The translations under genes and the position numbers were made by a program. Positions 21,851-31,157 of a stretch of DNA of 36,465 nt are shown here, piece after piece. Every line of letters begins with the position of its first letter. Positions within the stretch are counted from its first letter, which is position 1. The stretch is taken from contig JAAYPG010000164.1 of the NCBI GenBank assembly GCA_012519905.1, positions 1 through 36,465 of the forward strand, in the 5' to 3' direction. The notes under the pieces are model-generated. The model was not told where the DNA came from. It saw only the letters and a list, made by a program, of their open reading frames with translations, and did not search any database. This DNA is from Clostridiales bacterium. GTDB lineage: Bacteria; Bacillota; Clostridia; Lachnospirales; Lachnospiraceae.

Positions 21851-22756
21851 ATGAGTATGAAGAAAAACAGAAATGCAATTAAAAGAAGTCGTGCAGATAT
21901 AGTATTTATAATTATTAATACATTATTATTGACCATATTCTGTGTACTTACCCTGTATCCTATCCTGAATACATTGGCTGTTTCCTTTAATGAAGCAGTG
22001 GATACATTAACAGGTGGTATATATATGTGGCCAAGAAAGTTCACAACACAGAACTATAAAACAGTGTTTAATATGAGTACATTGATGAGGGGTGCTTATA
22101 TATCAGTAATGCGAACTTTGATAGCTACTGTATCGCATATGCTTTTAACATCTATGTTAGCTTATGTATTAACAAGAAAGGAATTTCTGCTTAATAAGCA
22201 GGTATCCTTATTCTACGTATTGACCATGTATGTAAATGGCGGATTAATTCCTGGCTTTATCTTATTTAGAAACCTTGGATTAACCAATTCTTTCTGGGTA
22301 TATATTATTCCTGGAGCAATATCAGCCTTCAATATGATTGTAATACGTACTTATATGAACGGCTTGCCTGATAGTTTGGTTGAATCTGCCCAGGTGGATG
22401 GAGCGGGTCATCTAAGAATATTTTGGAGAATTATTCTTCCCCTCTGTAAGCCTGTATTAGCTACAGTTGCCTTATTTATAGCTGTTGGTCAATGGAATGC
22501 ATGGTTTGATGCTATGATTTATAATTCTGGTAGACCGGATTTGACTACTCTACAGTATGAGCTTATGAAATTACTTTCATCTGTTTCGAGGCAGTCTGGT
22601 GACCCCAGTACCGCAAAACACGCAGCCAACATGGTTACACCTGAATCTATCCGTGCAGCAGCTTCAATAGTTACTGCATTTCCAATAGTATGCCTTTATC
22701 CTTTCCTACAGAGATATTTTGTAACAGGCTTGACTATTGGTGGAGTTAAGGAATAG
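21851..22756 (+). CDS. ABC sugar permease, LplC type
   Basis: 301 aa from ATG 21851, with GGAGGG (21840-21845) 5 bases upstream and overlapping the end of the previous gene's stop region. Six predicted membrane helices, beginning with one at about 20-42 (FIIINTLLLTIFCVLTLYPI). The coupling motif is ESAQVDGAGHLRIFWRIILP. The C-terminus has the PFLQRYFVTGLTIGGVKE ending typical of this group. Forms the inner-membrane channel with the preceding permease for oligosaccharide uptake; a strong terminator follows 30 bp later. Confidence 0.93.
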   Translation: MSMKKNRNAIKRSRADIVFIIINTLLLTIFCVLTLYPILNTLAVSFNEAVDTLTGGIYMWPRKFTTQNYKTVFNMSTLMRGAYISVMRTLIATVSHMLLTSMLAYVLTRKEFLLNKQVSLFYVLTMYVNGGLIPGFILFRNLGLTNSFWVYIIPGAISAFNMIVIRTYMNGLPDSLVESAQVDGAGHLRIFWRIILPLCKPVLATVALFIAVGQWNAWFDAMIYNSGRPDLTTLQYELMKLLSSVSRQSGDPSTAKHAANMVTPESIRAAASIVTAFPIVCLYPFLQRYFVTGLTIGGVKE

Positions 22757-22786
22757 GAATTAGTAATAGAATATAGTGAATAGTAT

Positions 22787-22843
22787 AAGAGGCTGACGCA
22801 TAAGCAATTAAGGCTACATTTATGCGACAGCCTCTTTTTATTT
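22787..22843 (+). terminator. Terminator of the transporter operon
   Basis: AAGAGGCTGACGCATAA (22787-22803) pairs with TTATGCGACAGCCTCTT (22820-22836), with a single A-A mismatch, followed by a T-rich tail. Very stable. Confidence 0.92.
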
Positions 22844-22948
22844 ATCGCTTCGTGAACCCATAAATTATCCAAAAAAAAGTATGAATTGACTTATTATAGA
22901 ATTTTACTAAAAATTCTTTTTTAAACTTATGAGATTTGTCAGTAAAGC

Positions 22949-22977
22949 TTGAATAATAGAATATTAGAATGTATAAT
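22949..22977 (+). promoter_or_regulatory. Promoter of the chemoreceptor gene
   Basis: TTGAAT (22949-22954), a 17-base spacer and a perfect TATAAT (22972-22977). A second, extended -10 (TG-T-TATAAT, 23001-23009) lies just downstream. The gene-free stretch 22757-23087 holds only the terminator before this and these promoters. Confidence 0.65.
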
Positions 22978-23087
22978 ATTAATATACTGCTGATATATTT
23001 TGTTATAATATACGGAATTTTATGTTAATATATACTATAACATATTCATTCTACTAAGTAACTATACTATTGAGAAGATGGAGGTAA

Positions 23088-25172
23088 GTGGGTTTGAATA
23101 AAATTATTAAAACCTTAGAAACTTATTTAGGAAAAATATTAGGGAGTATTCGTATTAAGCTTACACTATTTTTTTTAGTGCCAGTCTTATTCATAATAAC
23201 CTTGGGAATTAGCGCCTATAGTAGTTCGTCAAAGGCTATAACAAAAACCTTTACAGATGTGACGGTATCATCAATTGAGAAAACTAGTGAATATTATGAG
23301 CTGATATTGAAGAATATTGAGGATAAGGCAGTATCACTTGTTGTTGATGCGCAGATCCGTGATTATTATGCTGGAAGATATTCTGGCAATGCTCTTGATG
23401 AGGGTAATGCTTATAAGGCGGCAAGGAGCCATGCATCAATCTTGGCTTCATCAGATCGTTTCATTGAGAATATATTTATTATATCAAATGCAGGTAAACC
23501 CCTTACTACATACGGTATGTTTAGCGATAGCTTTGACTCCCATAAGAATTTTGTGGAGACTGAGGAAGCCCAGCTTATTGATGCAAGTAAAAATACAAAT
23601 CTTTGGAATGGCTACCATGGATTCCTAGATGAGCATTTGGATATAGCTAAGGATAAGTATGCAATTACTCTATCCAAAGAGTTATTGAATGTTACAGCTA
23701 GACCAATAGGTTATCTATTCATGGATGTATCTATGAATGTTATTACAGAGGCCTTGACTACTTTAGAGTTGCCAGAGGATAGTTATGTTGCATTAATATC
23801 ATATGACGGAAGAGAGATTACACCAATGGGAGATACTGAAGAACCCATCTTTACAAGCCTTGATGAATATAAAAATATAGATAGTGAACTGGATAGGGAT
23901 CATCTTACAGTAAGATATAACGGTAAGAAACATGAATTTATCTATGCTAAAGTGGGAGACACCGGGGCTATTGTAGCAGCTATGATTCCCTCATCATATC
24001 TCTTAGAACAATCAAGTGCTATAAAGAATCTCACATTTATCATTAGTTTAATTGCTATTCTTGTGGCAGTGGCTATAGGAGTCTTTGTTGCCTATGATTA
24101 TGGAAAAGCTATTACAAAGATGATACGTACTTTATCAAAGGCATCTGATGGTGATTTAACCGTCTCAGTAGATTTAAAGAGAAAAGATGAGTTTGGTATA
24201 TTGTCTAATAGTGTTAATGATATGATTGAGAATATGAAGCAGCTTATAAACAAAGCAGCTAAGGTGGGTCAGACAGTTGTAGAATCTACCAAGAATGTTG
24301 CTGAGAACTCTGATCTTTTGATGACCTCCTCAAAGAATATCTCAATTGCTATTTCTGAGATACAGCAGGGTAATGTTCAACAGGCTGAAGATTCAGAACA
24401 ATGCCTAAGATTAACTGATGGATTAGCTAATCAGATTAACTTAGTACACGAGAATTCCTTGGCCATCGAGAAGATTGCTGAGACAACTAAGAATGTTGTA
24501 AAGGATGGTATCAGCGAGATTGACCAGCTTACATATGTAACCAATGAAAATGTTCGTGTTACAGATAATACAATTAGAGACATAGAGGATCTTGAGAGAG
24601 AGTCCAGAGTAATAACTGGTATTATAGCTGTTATAAATGACATTGCAGAACAAACCAACCTTCTATCTCTGAATGCTTCAATAGAGGCGGCCAGAGCCGG
24701 TGAAGCGGGTAGAGGTTTCTCTGTAGTTGCTGATGAGATAAGAAATCTATCTAGCAAATCAGTTAATGCTGCAAAAGAAATTGAGCAAATAATTAATAAC
24801 ATTATTAACAAGACTCAAACCACTGTTAAGACAGTTAAGCATGCTGAGACTATCTCAAAATCTACTGAAGAACGTCTCAACAATGTAGTTCAGCTATTTA
24901 ATAACATAAATATTCATGTAGACGATTTAGCGACTAGACTGGATATGATAGCTGATAATATTGAAGAGATTAACCGCTCAAAGACAAATACTCTATTATC
25001 TATAGAGAATATCTCTGCTGTTGCAGAGGAGACTTCAGCTGCATCTGAAGAGGTAGATGCTACAGCTCAACAGCAGCTTGATGTTGTAACAATGCTTAAT
25101 GAAGCAGTCAAGTCATTGGATCAGGATGCTGCTGATCTTGAGAAGACTATAGAAATCTTTAAAATAGATTAA
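23088..25172 (+). CDS. Methyl-accepting chemotaxis protein
   Basis: 694 aa from GTG 23088. GGAGG at 23080-23084 is 3 bases from GTG and 9 from an in-frame TTG at 23094, so the start could be two codons later. Membrane helix at about 24-44, an extracytoplasmic dCache-like sensor to about 310, a second helix (about 311-333), HAMP, and the long methylated coiled coil with the hairpin tip [30 protein letters not shown] (split here as [10 protein letters not shown] and [13 protein letters not shown]) that contacts CheA/CheW. It has its own promoter but lies between transporter and esterase, which suggests taxis toward the same plant sugar (inference). No pentapeptide tether is visible at the C-terminus. 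Confidence 0.93.
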   Translation: MGLNKIIKTLETYLGKILGSIRIKLTLFFLVPVLFIITLGISAYSSSSKAITKTFTDVTVSSIEKTSEYYELILKNIEDKAVSLVVDAQIRDYYAGRYSGNALDEGNAYKAARSHASILASSDRFIENIFIISNAGKPLTTYGMFSDSFDSHKNFVETEEAQLIDASKNTNLWNGYHGFLDEHLDIAKDKYAITLSKELLNVTARPIGYLFMDVSMNVITEALTTLELPEDSYVALISYDGREITPMGDTEEPIFTSLDEYKNIDSELDRDHLTVRYNGKKHEFIYAKVGDTGAIVAAMIPSSYLLEQSSAIKNLTFIISLIAILVAVAIGVFVAYDYGKAITKMIRTLSKASDGDLTVSVDLKRKDEFGILSNSVNDMIENMKQLINKAAKVGQTVVESTKNVAENSDLLMTSSKNISIAISEIQQGNVQQAEDSEQCLRLTDGLANQINLVHENSLAIEKIAETTKNVVKDGISEIDQLTYVTNENVRVTDNTIRDIEDLERESRVITGIIAVINDIAEQTNLLSLNASIEAARAGEAGRGFSVVADEIRNLSSKSVNAAKEIEQIINNIINKTQTTVKTVKHAETISKSTEERLNNVVQLFNNINIHVDDLATRLDMIADNIEEINRSKTNTLLSIENISAVAEETSAASEEVDATAQQQLDVVTMLNEAVKSLDQDAADLEKTIEIFKID

Positions 25173-25200
25173 GAAGTTAATCCTAAATCTATAAATGGTC

Positions 25201-25240
25201 AAATCCAGTATCTGGTAAACTATTACTAGAGACTGGATTT
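25201..25240 (+). terminator. Hairpin after the chemoreceptor gene, weak terminator
   Basis: AAATCCAGT (25201-25209) pairs with ACTGGATTT (25232-25240), and an inner CTGGTAA/TTACTAG stem extends it. The tail is not T-rich, so read-through into the esterase gene is likely. Confidence 0.5.
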
Positions 25241-25297
25241 GTCAATCAATATGGTATTTCACTTGCATAAAACATATACAAGAGAATGGAGGACATA

Positions 25298-26824
25298 ATG
25301 ATTAGAATAGTCAAGACTGAAAATGGAACTGTTAAAGGTATTGAAGCTGCTGATCCAAGAATTACAGCATTTAAGGGGATACCCTTTGCAGCACCTCCTG
25401 TAAAGGAGAATAGATGGCGGGCACCACAGCCTTGTCCTGATTGGGAGGGAACTTTAGAAGCTTATCGCTTTAAGCCAATTGGTATGCAGGATACTCCTGG
25501 TTTGGGAACGGATATATATTGCAGAGAATGGCATGTGGATCCTGATATTGAGATGAGTGAGGATTGCCTCTATCTAAATGTATGGACCAGTGCCAAGAGT
25601 GCAGATGAAAAGCAGCCAGTTATGGTTTGGTATTTTGGTGGTGGTCTGCAATGGGGATATCCGTCTGAAATGGAATTTGATGGTGAACGGATAGCTAGAA
25701 GAGGAGTTGTGGTTGTTACCGTAAACTATAGGCTCAATGCCTTTGGATTTTTGGCACATCCTGAACTTAGTGCAAGTCAACCTGATGCACCTACTAATTT
25801 TGGACATTTAGACCAGAAAGCAGGTCTGGATTGGGTTATTCGTAACATTCATGCCTTCGGAGGAGATCCAAATAATATTACCATAGCTGGACAGTCAGCT
25901 GGCGGTGGAAGTGTTCTATCATTACTTACAAGTCCAACCTGCTTTGGTAAGTTCCAAAAGGCTATTGTCCAGAGCGCTATGATAAATAGCCCATATAAGG
26001 ATGTTAGTATAAGACATCATATTCCATTATCTGAGGCTGAGAGGAATGGTAGTAACTTCTTTGAATATCTTGGGGTTAAGACTCTGGAGGAAGCTAGGGC
26101 TCTTGATGCTATTTATATACGAGACATGTACAGTAAATATATGCAGGATAGAAGCCGTATGATGATGACTGTAAGAGATGATAAATTCTCTGTAGGTAAT
26201 CCACTTGATCTATATATGAAGAACCAGCATGCCCAGGTACCTATAATGTCTGGAAATACGCCTGTTGAATTCCTTAACGCGATTGTTGCGGAATCAGATG
26301 AGGAGTTTGTTGAAAAGGCTAAGGACTTGTTTGGTGAACATAGTGAGGAATTCTTGGAATTTGAAGAGGCCTGGAAAAAGGATGGCAATAGATACGGTGC
26401 CTTTAGCGGAATTGAATGCACAGTAAAAAGCTTATTCTTACAGAACCAGAGAAATAACAAGGATCAAAAATGCTACTATTATAATTTTAATCCAGAGATA
26501 CCGGGATGGGATAACCCAGGAAGCTTCCACTCTGTTGAGCTTTGGTTTACATTTGAAACCTTGGCCAAGTGCTGGAGACCATTTACCGGCAAGCATTATG
26601 ACCTAGCTCGTCAAATGTGTAATTACTGGTGCAATTTTGTTAAAAATGGTGACCCCAATGGTAAGGATGCTGATGGAACAGATATGCCTTATTGGAGTCC
26701 ATACACCAAAGAAACACCTTATGGTATGAATTTCTTGACTGATGGCCCTGTTCTGGATAAGACAGAAGATAGTGAATTCAAGAAGTTCATGATAGAAAGA
26801 ATAACTGAGGAATTATTACAATAA
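25298..26824 (+). CDS. Type-B carboxylesterase
   Basis: 508 aa from ATG 25298, chosen over ATG 25286 because GGAGG (25288-25292) lies between them, 5 bases before the second ATG. Alpha/beta-hydrolase with the type-B start FKGIPFAAPPV, SEDCLYLNVW, and a complete triad: Ser200 in AGQSAGG, probable Glu324 in GNTPVEFL and His411 in SFHSVEL. No signal peptide, so cytoplasmic. In this locus it could remove acetyl or phenolic (feruloyl-type) esters from imported oligosaccharides, though the family is broad and the substrate is inferred from context. No promoter of its own was found; it may be read through from the chemoreceptor gene. Confidence 0.9.
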   Translation: MIRIVKTENGTVKGIEAADPRITAFKGIPFAAPPVKENRWRAPQPCPDWEGTLEAYRFKPIGMQDTPGLGTDIYCREWHVDPDIEMSEDCLYLNVWTSAKSADEKQPVMVWYFGGGLQWGYPSEMEFDGERIARRGVVVVTVNYRLNAFGFLAHPELSASQPDAPTNFGHLDQKAGLDWVIRNIHAFGGDPNNITIAGQSAGGGSVLSLLTSPTCFGKFQKAIVQSAMINSPYKDVSIRHHIPLSEAERNGSNFFEYLGVKTLEEARALDAIYIRDMYSKYMQDRSRMMMTVRDDKFSVGNPLDLYMKNQHAQVPIMSGNTPVEFLNAIVAESDEEFVEKAKDLFGEHSEEFLEFEEAWKKDGNRYGAFSGIECTVKSLFLQNQRNNKDQKCYYYNFNPEIPGWDNPGSFHSVELWFTFETLAKCWRPFTGKHYDLARQMCNYWCNFVKNGDPNGKDADGTDMPYWSPYTKETPYGMNFLTDGPVLDKTEDSEFKKFMIERITEELLQ

Positions 26825-26852
26825 TTAATATAACTTTATAGGTCAATATAAT

Positions 26853-26896
26853 AGGTATGCCAGAACTTCTCGTCAGAGTATCTGGCATACCTTATT
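26853..26896. terminator. Terminator after the carboxylesterase gene
   Basis: A perfect 12-bp stem (26853-26864 with 26881-26892; core GGTATGCCAGA) with a 16-base loop and a TTATTT tail. It lies between convergent genes and may act both ways. Confidence 0.82.
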
Positions 26897-26985
26897 TCAT
26901 CAAGATTGGCATATAAATACATTATATATTATATCACTTTGTATGATAGGAATTTGGCGCTCAAGATCGCCCTAATGTTCTTGAA

Positions 26986-28299
26986 TTATTTATATCCTCC
27001 GTCCTTTGCCACCTTAGCTAGGTATTCGGCGGTCTCCATAGCCTTGCTCTCACCAGCAGTCTGAGCTATTGCCCAACAATCACCGCTTAGTGGCATAAAA
27101 TACATGAAATAATCTAGGCAGTTAATATATGTATACCAGGTGGTTACAGAGCCCATGGAGAAGCCACCAAATGCTCTATGCTCTCTGGAAGCCTTCAGAT
27201 CTTCTAATTCTGCAGATTCAGCATAGGTATTATATGTGGTTTCTATTAAGGGAATAATATTATTGATTAATTCCTCGTGAAAATATGCAGTATCATTCTT
27301 ACCACCATAGAAAGTAGGAGTAACTACTATAAGTGGTTCTATATCACCATTGGCTATCATATTATCCAAAACTCTCTTCATTTCCTTGCTCTGACCCGGT
27401 CCGCCAAATATGAGATTCTCATCCTCGCCACCGCCATGCATTAGATAGAAAACATTATATTTTTTGCTAGTATCTGAAGAATTATATCCATATGGAAGAT
27501 ATACATTTAGCTTCTTTAAATCCATTTCCTTATTGAAGTTTTCCACCGAATATTCTAAGCGTTCAATTGTGCCGGCCTTGCTATTTTCTGCTTTATATTC
27601 AATTGGAATTGCTACAAATTTCTTCTCATTAGATGCCTCCTCGGTTAAGGTCAATCTATTTGTCGCTCCCTTTATAGCAATTATTTGATCATCAATCTGC
27701 TTCTGAGTGATATTATCTTCTTTAAGTAGTTCCTCAGCCTTGTCTATGGTAGCTGTTAGGATATCAAAATTCGTATAAAGGACTGAATCGAGATCTCTTG
27801 ATTTCTCTATTAGGCTAAGAAGATCATATGGATTCAAACCTGTGACTGCATCCTCTGATCTGCCTGTTAATAATACTTGGCCGAATTTTGAAGTATCATT
27901 CCATGCGCTTCCTGTATTATCAAAAACATTTATAGTACCAAGGCGATTCGTTCCCTTAGCATCATTAATCTGTAATTCAATACCTAGAACATCACCATTG
28001 GCTGGCTTCGATTTAAGAGCAACTCTTGCCTCAACTATGTATCCACCACTGACCTCGCGAGCGCTTGTATAAAACCGCTCGGGATCACCATTATCTATAG
28101 ATCTTGAGTTCATATAATTAACCCTAAAATGCAAATCATCTACTCCATACTCCTGAGTCTTGTCATTATTCTCATCAAGGAATATTTCTACCGAATCCTG
28201 CATATATGGGGTATCTGATTGTAGGGAGAGTTCATTATCCTTAACTTGTGCTAGAAAATAAAAGGCATTATCATCCCATAAAACTATAAATAATATTGT
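26986..28299 (-). pseudogene. Remnant of a CBM9 / CE1-type esterase, both ends missing
   Basis: The frame stays open from 28299 (an in-frame TAA lies just upstream) to a stop at 26986, and no start codon occurs before ATG 28203. Translation above that ATG still reads as a CBM9-like domain (VLWDDNAFYFLAQVKD, then DSVEIFLDENND), so the ATG is internal and the 5' half of the domain and any signal peptide are gone. After a helical linker comes an esterase-D/CE1 domain with NVFYLMHGGG and the nucleophile motif GFSMGSV. It stops at DGGYK, roughly 90 residues early, without the region that normally carries the catalytic Asp and His. An inactive relic of a secreted xylan/feruloyl-type esterase is the best reading. 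Confidence 0.8.
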
Positions 28300-28377
28300 T
28301 TAACAACCTAGATAGCATCATAGGTGGATAATAATGTAATTCTATTCCATCTGGTTAGGAAAGTCAAATTTCTAAGT

Positions 28378-28404
28378 AATAAAAGAGGGAGTGTGTCACT
28401 CCCT
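28378..28404 (-). terminator. Terminator overlapping the MATE stop codon
   Basis: On the minus strand AGGGAGTG-ACA-CACTCCCT is followed by CTTTTATT. The TGA stop codon of the MATE gene is inside the hairpin. Confidence 0.8.
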
Positions 28405-29754
28405 TGATTTGATAACCTTTATCCATTTTCCACTTCTTAGTCGGAAAATACACCATATAGCCTTAACTATCTGATCTATTTTTAGGCAAAAATAAATCCA
28501 GTATGCAGACCAATGCCAGACTAAGCCAGCCATAAATCCTAAGGGGATAGATAAAATCCATAAAAACAAAATATCTGCCACCATTAAGAACTTTGTATCA
28601 CCGCCACCTCGTAAAACCCCTTTAGTTAGAATGCTATTCATGGACTGAAAGAATACAATAAGTGCAATGGAACGCATTAGCTGTATTGCGATTTCCTTGG
28701 TTTCATCGGATATATTATAATAATTAACAACACTATTACTGACAGCTAAGATAAGGACTCCGGCGATAGCTCCGATTATGGCCCCCAATGCTAAGAAAGT
28801 ATATGCCTGCTCCTGCGCCTTTTTCTTTTTGCCTTCTCCTAAGGTGTGGCCAGTAATTATACTACCTGAGTGACAGATGCCCTGTATAAATACAGTGCTT
28901 AATTGCTGAGTAACAACTGTTATGGAATTAGCAGAAACAAAATCTTTTCCTATCCGACCCATAACCATAGCTACAGCTGAGTTACCTAAGGCCAAAAGCA
29001 TATCTGATATAAATACCGGTATGCTGACAGATATATAGTCGCGTATTATTGACCTACAATTCATAAATAGATCTTTCATTTTATAAGATATTTTCTTATC
29101 AATAAAGAAAAAATAAATACATATAAATAAAAACTCAAAAGTCCTGCCTAACAGAGTGCCTAGGGCAGCACCCTCTGTACCCATCCTTGGAGCACCAAGT
29201 TTACCGAATATGAACACATAGTTAAAGAAAATGTTCAAAAAGAATGCACCAATTGACGCAAGTAGGGGGATTTTCACCTGACCTACACTTCGTAATACTA
29301 TTGTACAGGTAAGAGATAAACCGAGCAATATATAGCATGGTATCATCCATTTATAGTATAGAACTCCTTGTTGGATAACCTCAAGGTCATTCGTATATAT
29401 ACGCATAAGTGAATTGGGTGATATTATAGTTGCTGCTGTAAATAGTGCAGACAATAAGATACAGAATCTTAGCATTATAGTTATAGTCTTTTTTAGTGAA
29501 AGATTATCCTTCATACCCCAAAAACGAGATGTAAGGACGCTAGCGCCCATAGATATTCCCATACAGCATATATGAAAAATACTTATAAATTGATTGGCTA
29601 AGGCAGTTCCAGATAAAGCATTTTCTCCTAAAGAGCCTACCATTATAGTGTCTGCCATATTAACACCTATTACTATTAAGCTCTGTAAGGATATTGGTAT
29701 GGCAATTGCTGCAGTTTTTTTGTAAAAATTTTTGTCTCTTATTAGTAGCTTCAC
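28396..29754 (-). CDS. MATE-family multidrug/cation antiporter
   Basis: 452 aa with about twelve hydrophobic segments in two similar halves, as in MATE exporters. The N-terminal half has PISLQSLIVIGVNMADTIMVG and the C-terminal half PVFISDMLLALGNSAVAMVMG, the paired motif of the family. Uses a sodium or proton gradient to expel organic cations, though substrates cannot be read from sequence. GAGAGGA lies about 8 bases before the start. It is divergent from the histidine-phosphatase gene and reads toward the esterase remnant. No link to the sugar locus is evident. Confidence 0.93.
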   Translation of the reverse strand: MKLLIRDKNFYKKTAAIAIPISLQSLIVIGVNMADTIMVGSLGENALSGTALANQFISIFHICCMGISMGASVLTSRFWGMKDNLSLKKTITIMLRFCILLSALFTAATIISPNSLMRIYTNDLEVIQQGVLYYKWMIPCYILLGLSLTCTIVLRSVGQVKIPLLASIGAFFLNIFFNYVFIFGKLGAPRMGTEGAALGTLLGRTFEFLFICIYFFFIDKKISYKMKDLFMNCRSIIRDYISVSIPVFISDMLLALGNSAVAMVMGRIGKDFVSANSITVVTQQLSTVFIQGICHSGSIITGHTLGEGKKKKAQEQAYTFLALGAIIGAIAGVLILAVSNSVVNYYNISDETKEIAIQLMRSIALIVFFQSMNSILTKGVLRGGGDTKFLMVADILFLWILSIPLGFMAGLVWHWSAYWIYFCLKIDQIVKAIWCIFRLRSGKWIKVIKSRE

Positions 29755-29888
29755 GATTAGATCCTCTCTGTCTTAAAATAGTGTATTTTGTAATTACCTC
29801 ATAATCACTAAATAAGTATATCATAAATTCCAGTATTATGTAGATGTTAAATCAAAAAAAGATTATTCTAGTCTTTATAAAGCTTTGC

Positions 29889-29917
29889 TTGATATTTGTA
29901 TGTTTTGTTTGTACAAT
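29889..29917 (+). promoter_or_regulatory. Promoter of the phosphatase-rlmH genes
   Basis: TTGATA (29889-29894), a 17-base spacer and TACAAT (29912-29917), about 36 bases before the first start codon. Confidence 0.65.
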
Positions 29918-29953
29918 GATAAGTGAAATTTATCTTATATTTAGGGGAAGCAT

Positions 29954-30538
29954 ATGAGAATAGGGTTATTAAGACATTTTAAAGTGAACTGCCCTCATAA
30001 AAGAATGATGACATCCAGGGAGTTCAGAGAATGGTCAGAAAAGTATGAGGTGTCAAAGGTTATTAAGAAAAAGGTGGACATGTATGGAATAGAGTGGGAT
30101 ATCTGCTATGTAAGCGACTTGCCAAGAGCTATTACCACAGCAAAGACTGTATACCGGGGAAACCTTATGATAGACAAGCTACTTAGAGAGGTTGAAAATG
30201 CCCCTTTTATACATACAGATCGAATAAAGCTACCATTCTCCATATGGCATATATGTGGAAGATTGGCTTGGTTTTTTAGAGCGAAAAGTCAACCAGAGAC
30301 TATTATAGGTACCAGAAGAAGAATTAGTAAGTTTTTAGACCGAATAGACTGGTCAAAGGATAATGTATTAATCGTTTTTCATGGCTTTATGCTATATAAT
30401 TTTCAAAAAGAGCTTCGTAAGCGTGGCTTTAAAGGAGATAAGCTTAAACTAGTAAAAAACGGCGTCTTGTATGAGTATGTCAGGGAAAAAGTAAAGGATG
30501 AGTTTAAAGATGAAAATCTCTCTGATTTGTGTGGGTAA
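29954..30538 (+). CDS. Histidine-phosphatase-superfamily protein with RHF motif
   Basis: 194 aa. The N-terminus LLRHFKVN replaces the superfamily's RHG with RHF but keeps the phospho-accepting His8 and its Arg. [10 protein letters not shown] holds the second Arg, REVENAPF the acid and IVFHGFML the second catalytic His, so the active site looks complete. Substrate unknown; relatives include phosphoglycerate mutase and small-molecule or protein phosphatases. AGGGGA sits before the ATG. The end overlaps the start of rlmH by 29 bp, so the two are probably translated together. Confidence 0.8.
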   Translation: MRIGLLRHFKVNCPHKRMMTSREFREWSEKYEVSKVIKKKVDMYGIEWDICYVSDLPRAITTAKTVYRGNLMIDKLLREVENAPFIHTDRIKLPFSIWHICGRLAWFFRAKSQPETIIGTRRRISKFLDRIDWSKDNVLIVFHGFMLYNFQKELRKRGFKGDKLKLVKNGVLYEYVREKVKDEFKDENLSDLCG

Positions 30539-30989
30539 ACTAAAGGAAAGATTTCTAACCATGGGGGTAGATGAGTTTAAAAAGCGATTAGGAAGATATT
30601 GCAATCTGGATATAATTGAGCTTCCTGATGAGAAAACCCCTGATAATGCAAGCTCCTCTATGGAGGAAGCTATAAAAAATAAAGAGGGAGAAAGAATCCT
30701 CAAAGTATTAAAGGATGACTCATATTGTATAGCCTTAGTTATTATGGGGAAGATGCTTTCTTCTGAAGAGTTGGCAGAGCATATGGAAAAGCTCTTTGTT
30801 TCAGGTAAAAGTCATATTAGCTTCGTAATAGGTGGTTCCTTAGGCCTCTCTGACAATGTTCTAAGACGGGCTGATTATCACCTTAGCTTTTCAAAAATGA
30901 CATTTCCCCATCAGCTGATGCGACTGTTATTGGTAGAGCAGATATATCGGGCATACAGAATTATAAACAAGGAGCCATATCATAAATAA
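30510..30989 (+). CDS. rlmH: 23S rRNA pseudouridine-1915 N3-methyltransferase RlmH
   Basis: 159 aa, the exact usual length, when started at ATG 30510; the frame opens earlier at 30498 but [15 protein letters not shown] is the conserved N-terminus, and AAAGGATGAG lies just upstream. SPOUT-type knotted methyltransferase with [13 protein letters not shown] (S-adenosylmethionine loop), [19 protein letters not shown] and the invariant C-terminal YRII...PYHK. Modifies helix 69 of 23S rRNA in assembled 70S ribosomes. It overlaps the phosphatase gene, a chromosomal housekeeping anchor showing that this side of the window is core genome. Confidence 0.97.
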   Translation: MKISLICVGKLKERFLTMGVDEFKKRLGRYCNLDIIELPDEKTPDNASSSMEEAIKNKEGERILKVLKDDSYCIALVIMGKMLSSEELAEHMEKLFVSGKSHISFVIGGSLGLSDNVLRRADYHLSFSKMTFPHQLMRLLLVEQIYRAYRIINKEPYHK

Positions 30990-31000
30990 GTAGCGCAAAA

Positions 31001-31148
31001 GAGGAGGTAAAACCTCCGTAGTATGTAACTATTAACTATAATTTATTGAGGAGGTAAAACCTCCGTTGTATGTAACTATTAACTATAATTTATTGAGGAG
31101 GTAAAACCTCCGTAGTATGTAGCTATTAATTATAATTTATTGAGGAGG
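31001..31148 (+). repeat. 47-bp tandem repeat, three full copies plus start of a fourth
   Basis: Copies begin at 31001, 31048 and 31095; the fourth, at 31142, keeps only GAGGAGGT. Copy 2 differs from copy 1 at one base and copy 3 at two. Each unit carries GGAGGT-AAA-ACCTCC, a 6-bp hairpin that hides a consensus ribosome-binding motif, then ATG directly followed by a stop codon, and a TATAAT. The fourth GGAGG (31144-31148) lacks the pairing half and is the exposed ribosome site of the next gene, 9 bases before its ATG. There are no spacers, so it is not CRISPR. Confidence 0.95.
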
Positions 31149-31157
31149 TTTTGGGTT

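Noticed and set aside
24431..24811. 126-codon minus-strand open frame
   Set aside because: Antisense shadow of the chemoreceptor signalling domain.
28300..28395. A frameshift hiding the missing start of the esterase remnant
   Set aside because: All three minus-strand frames contain stops and none resembles the CBM9 N-terminus, so the part is absent rather than frameshifted.
31001..31148. Possible CRISPR array
   Set aside because: The repeats are directly adjacent with a strict 47-bp period and no variable spacers; there are no cas genes.
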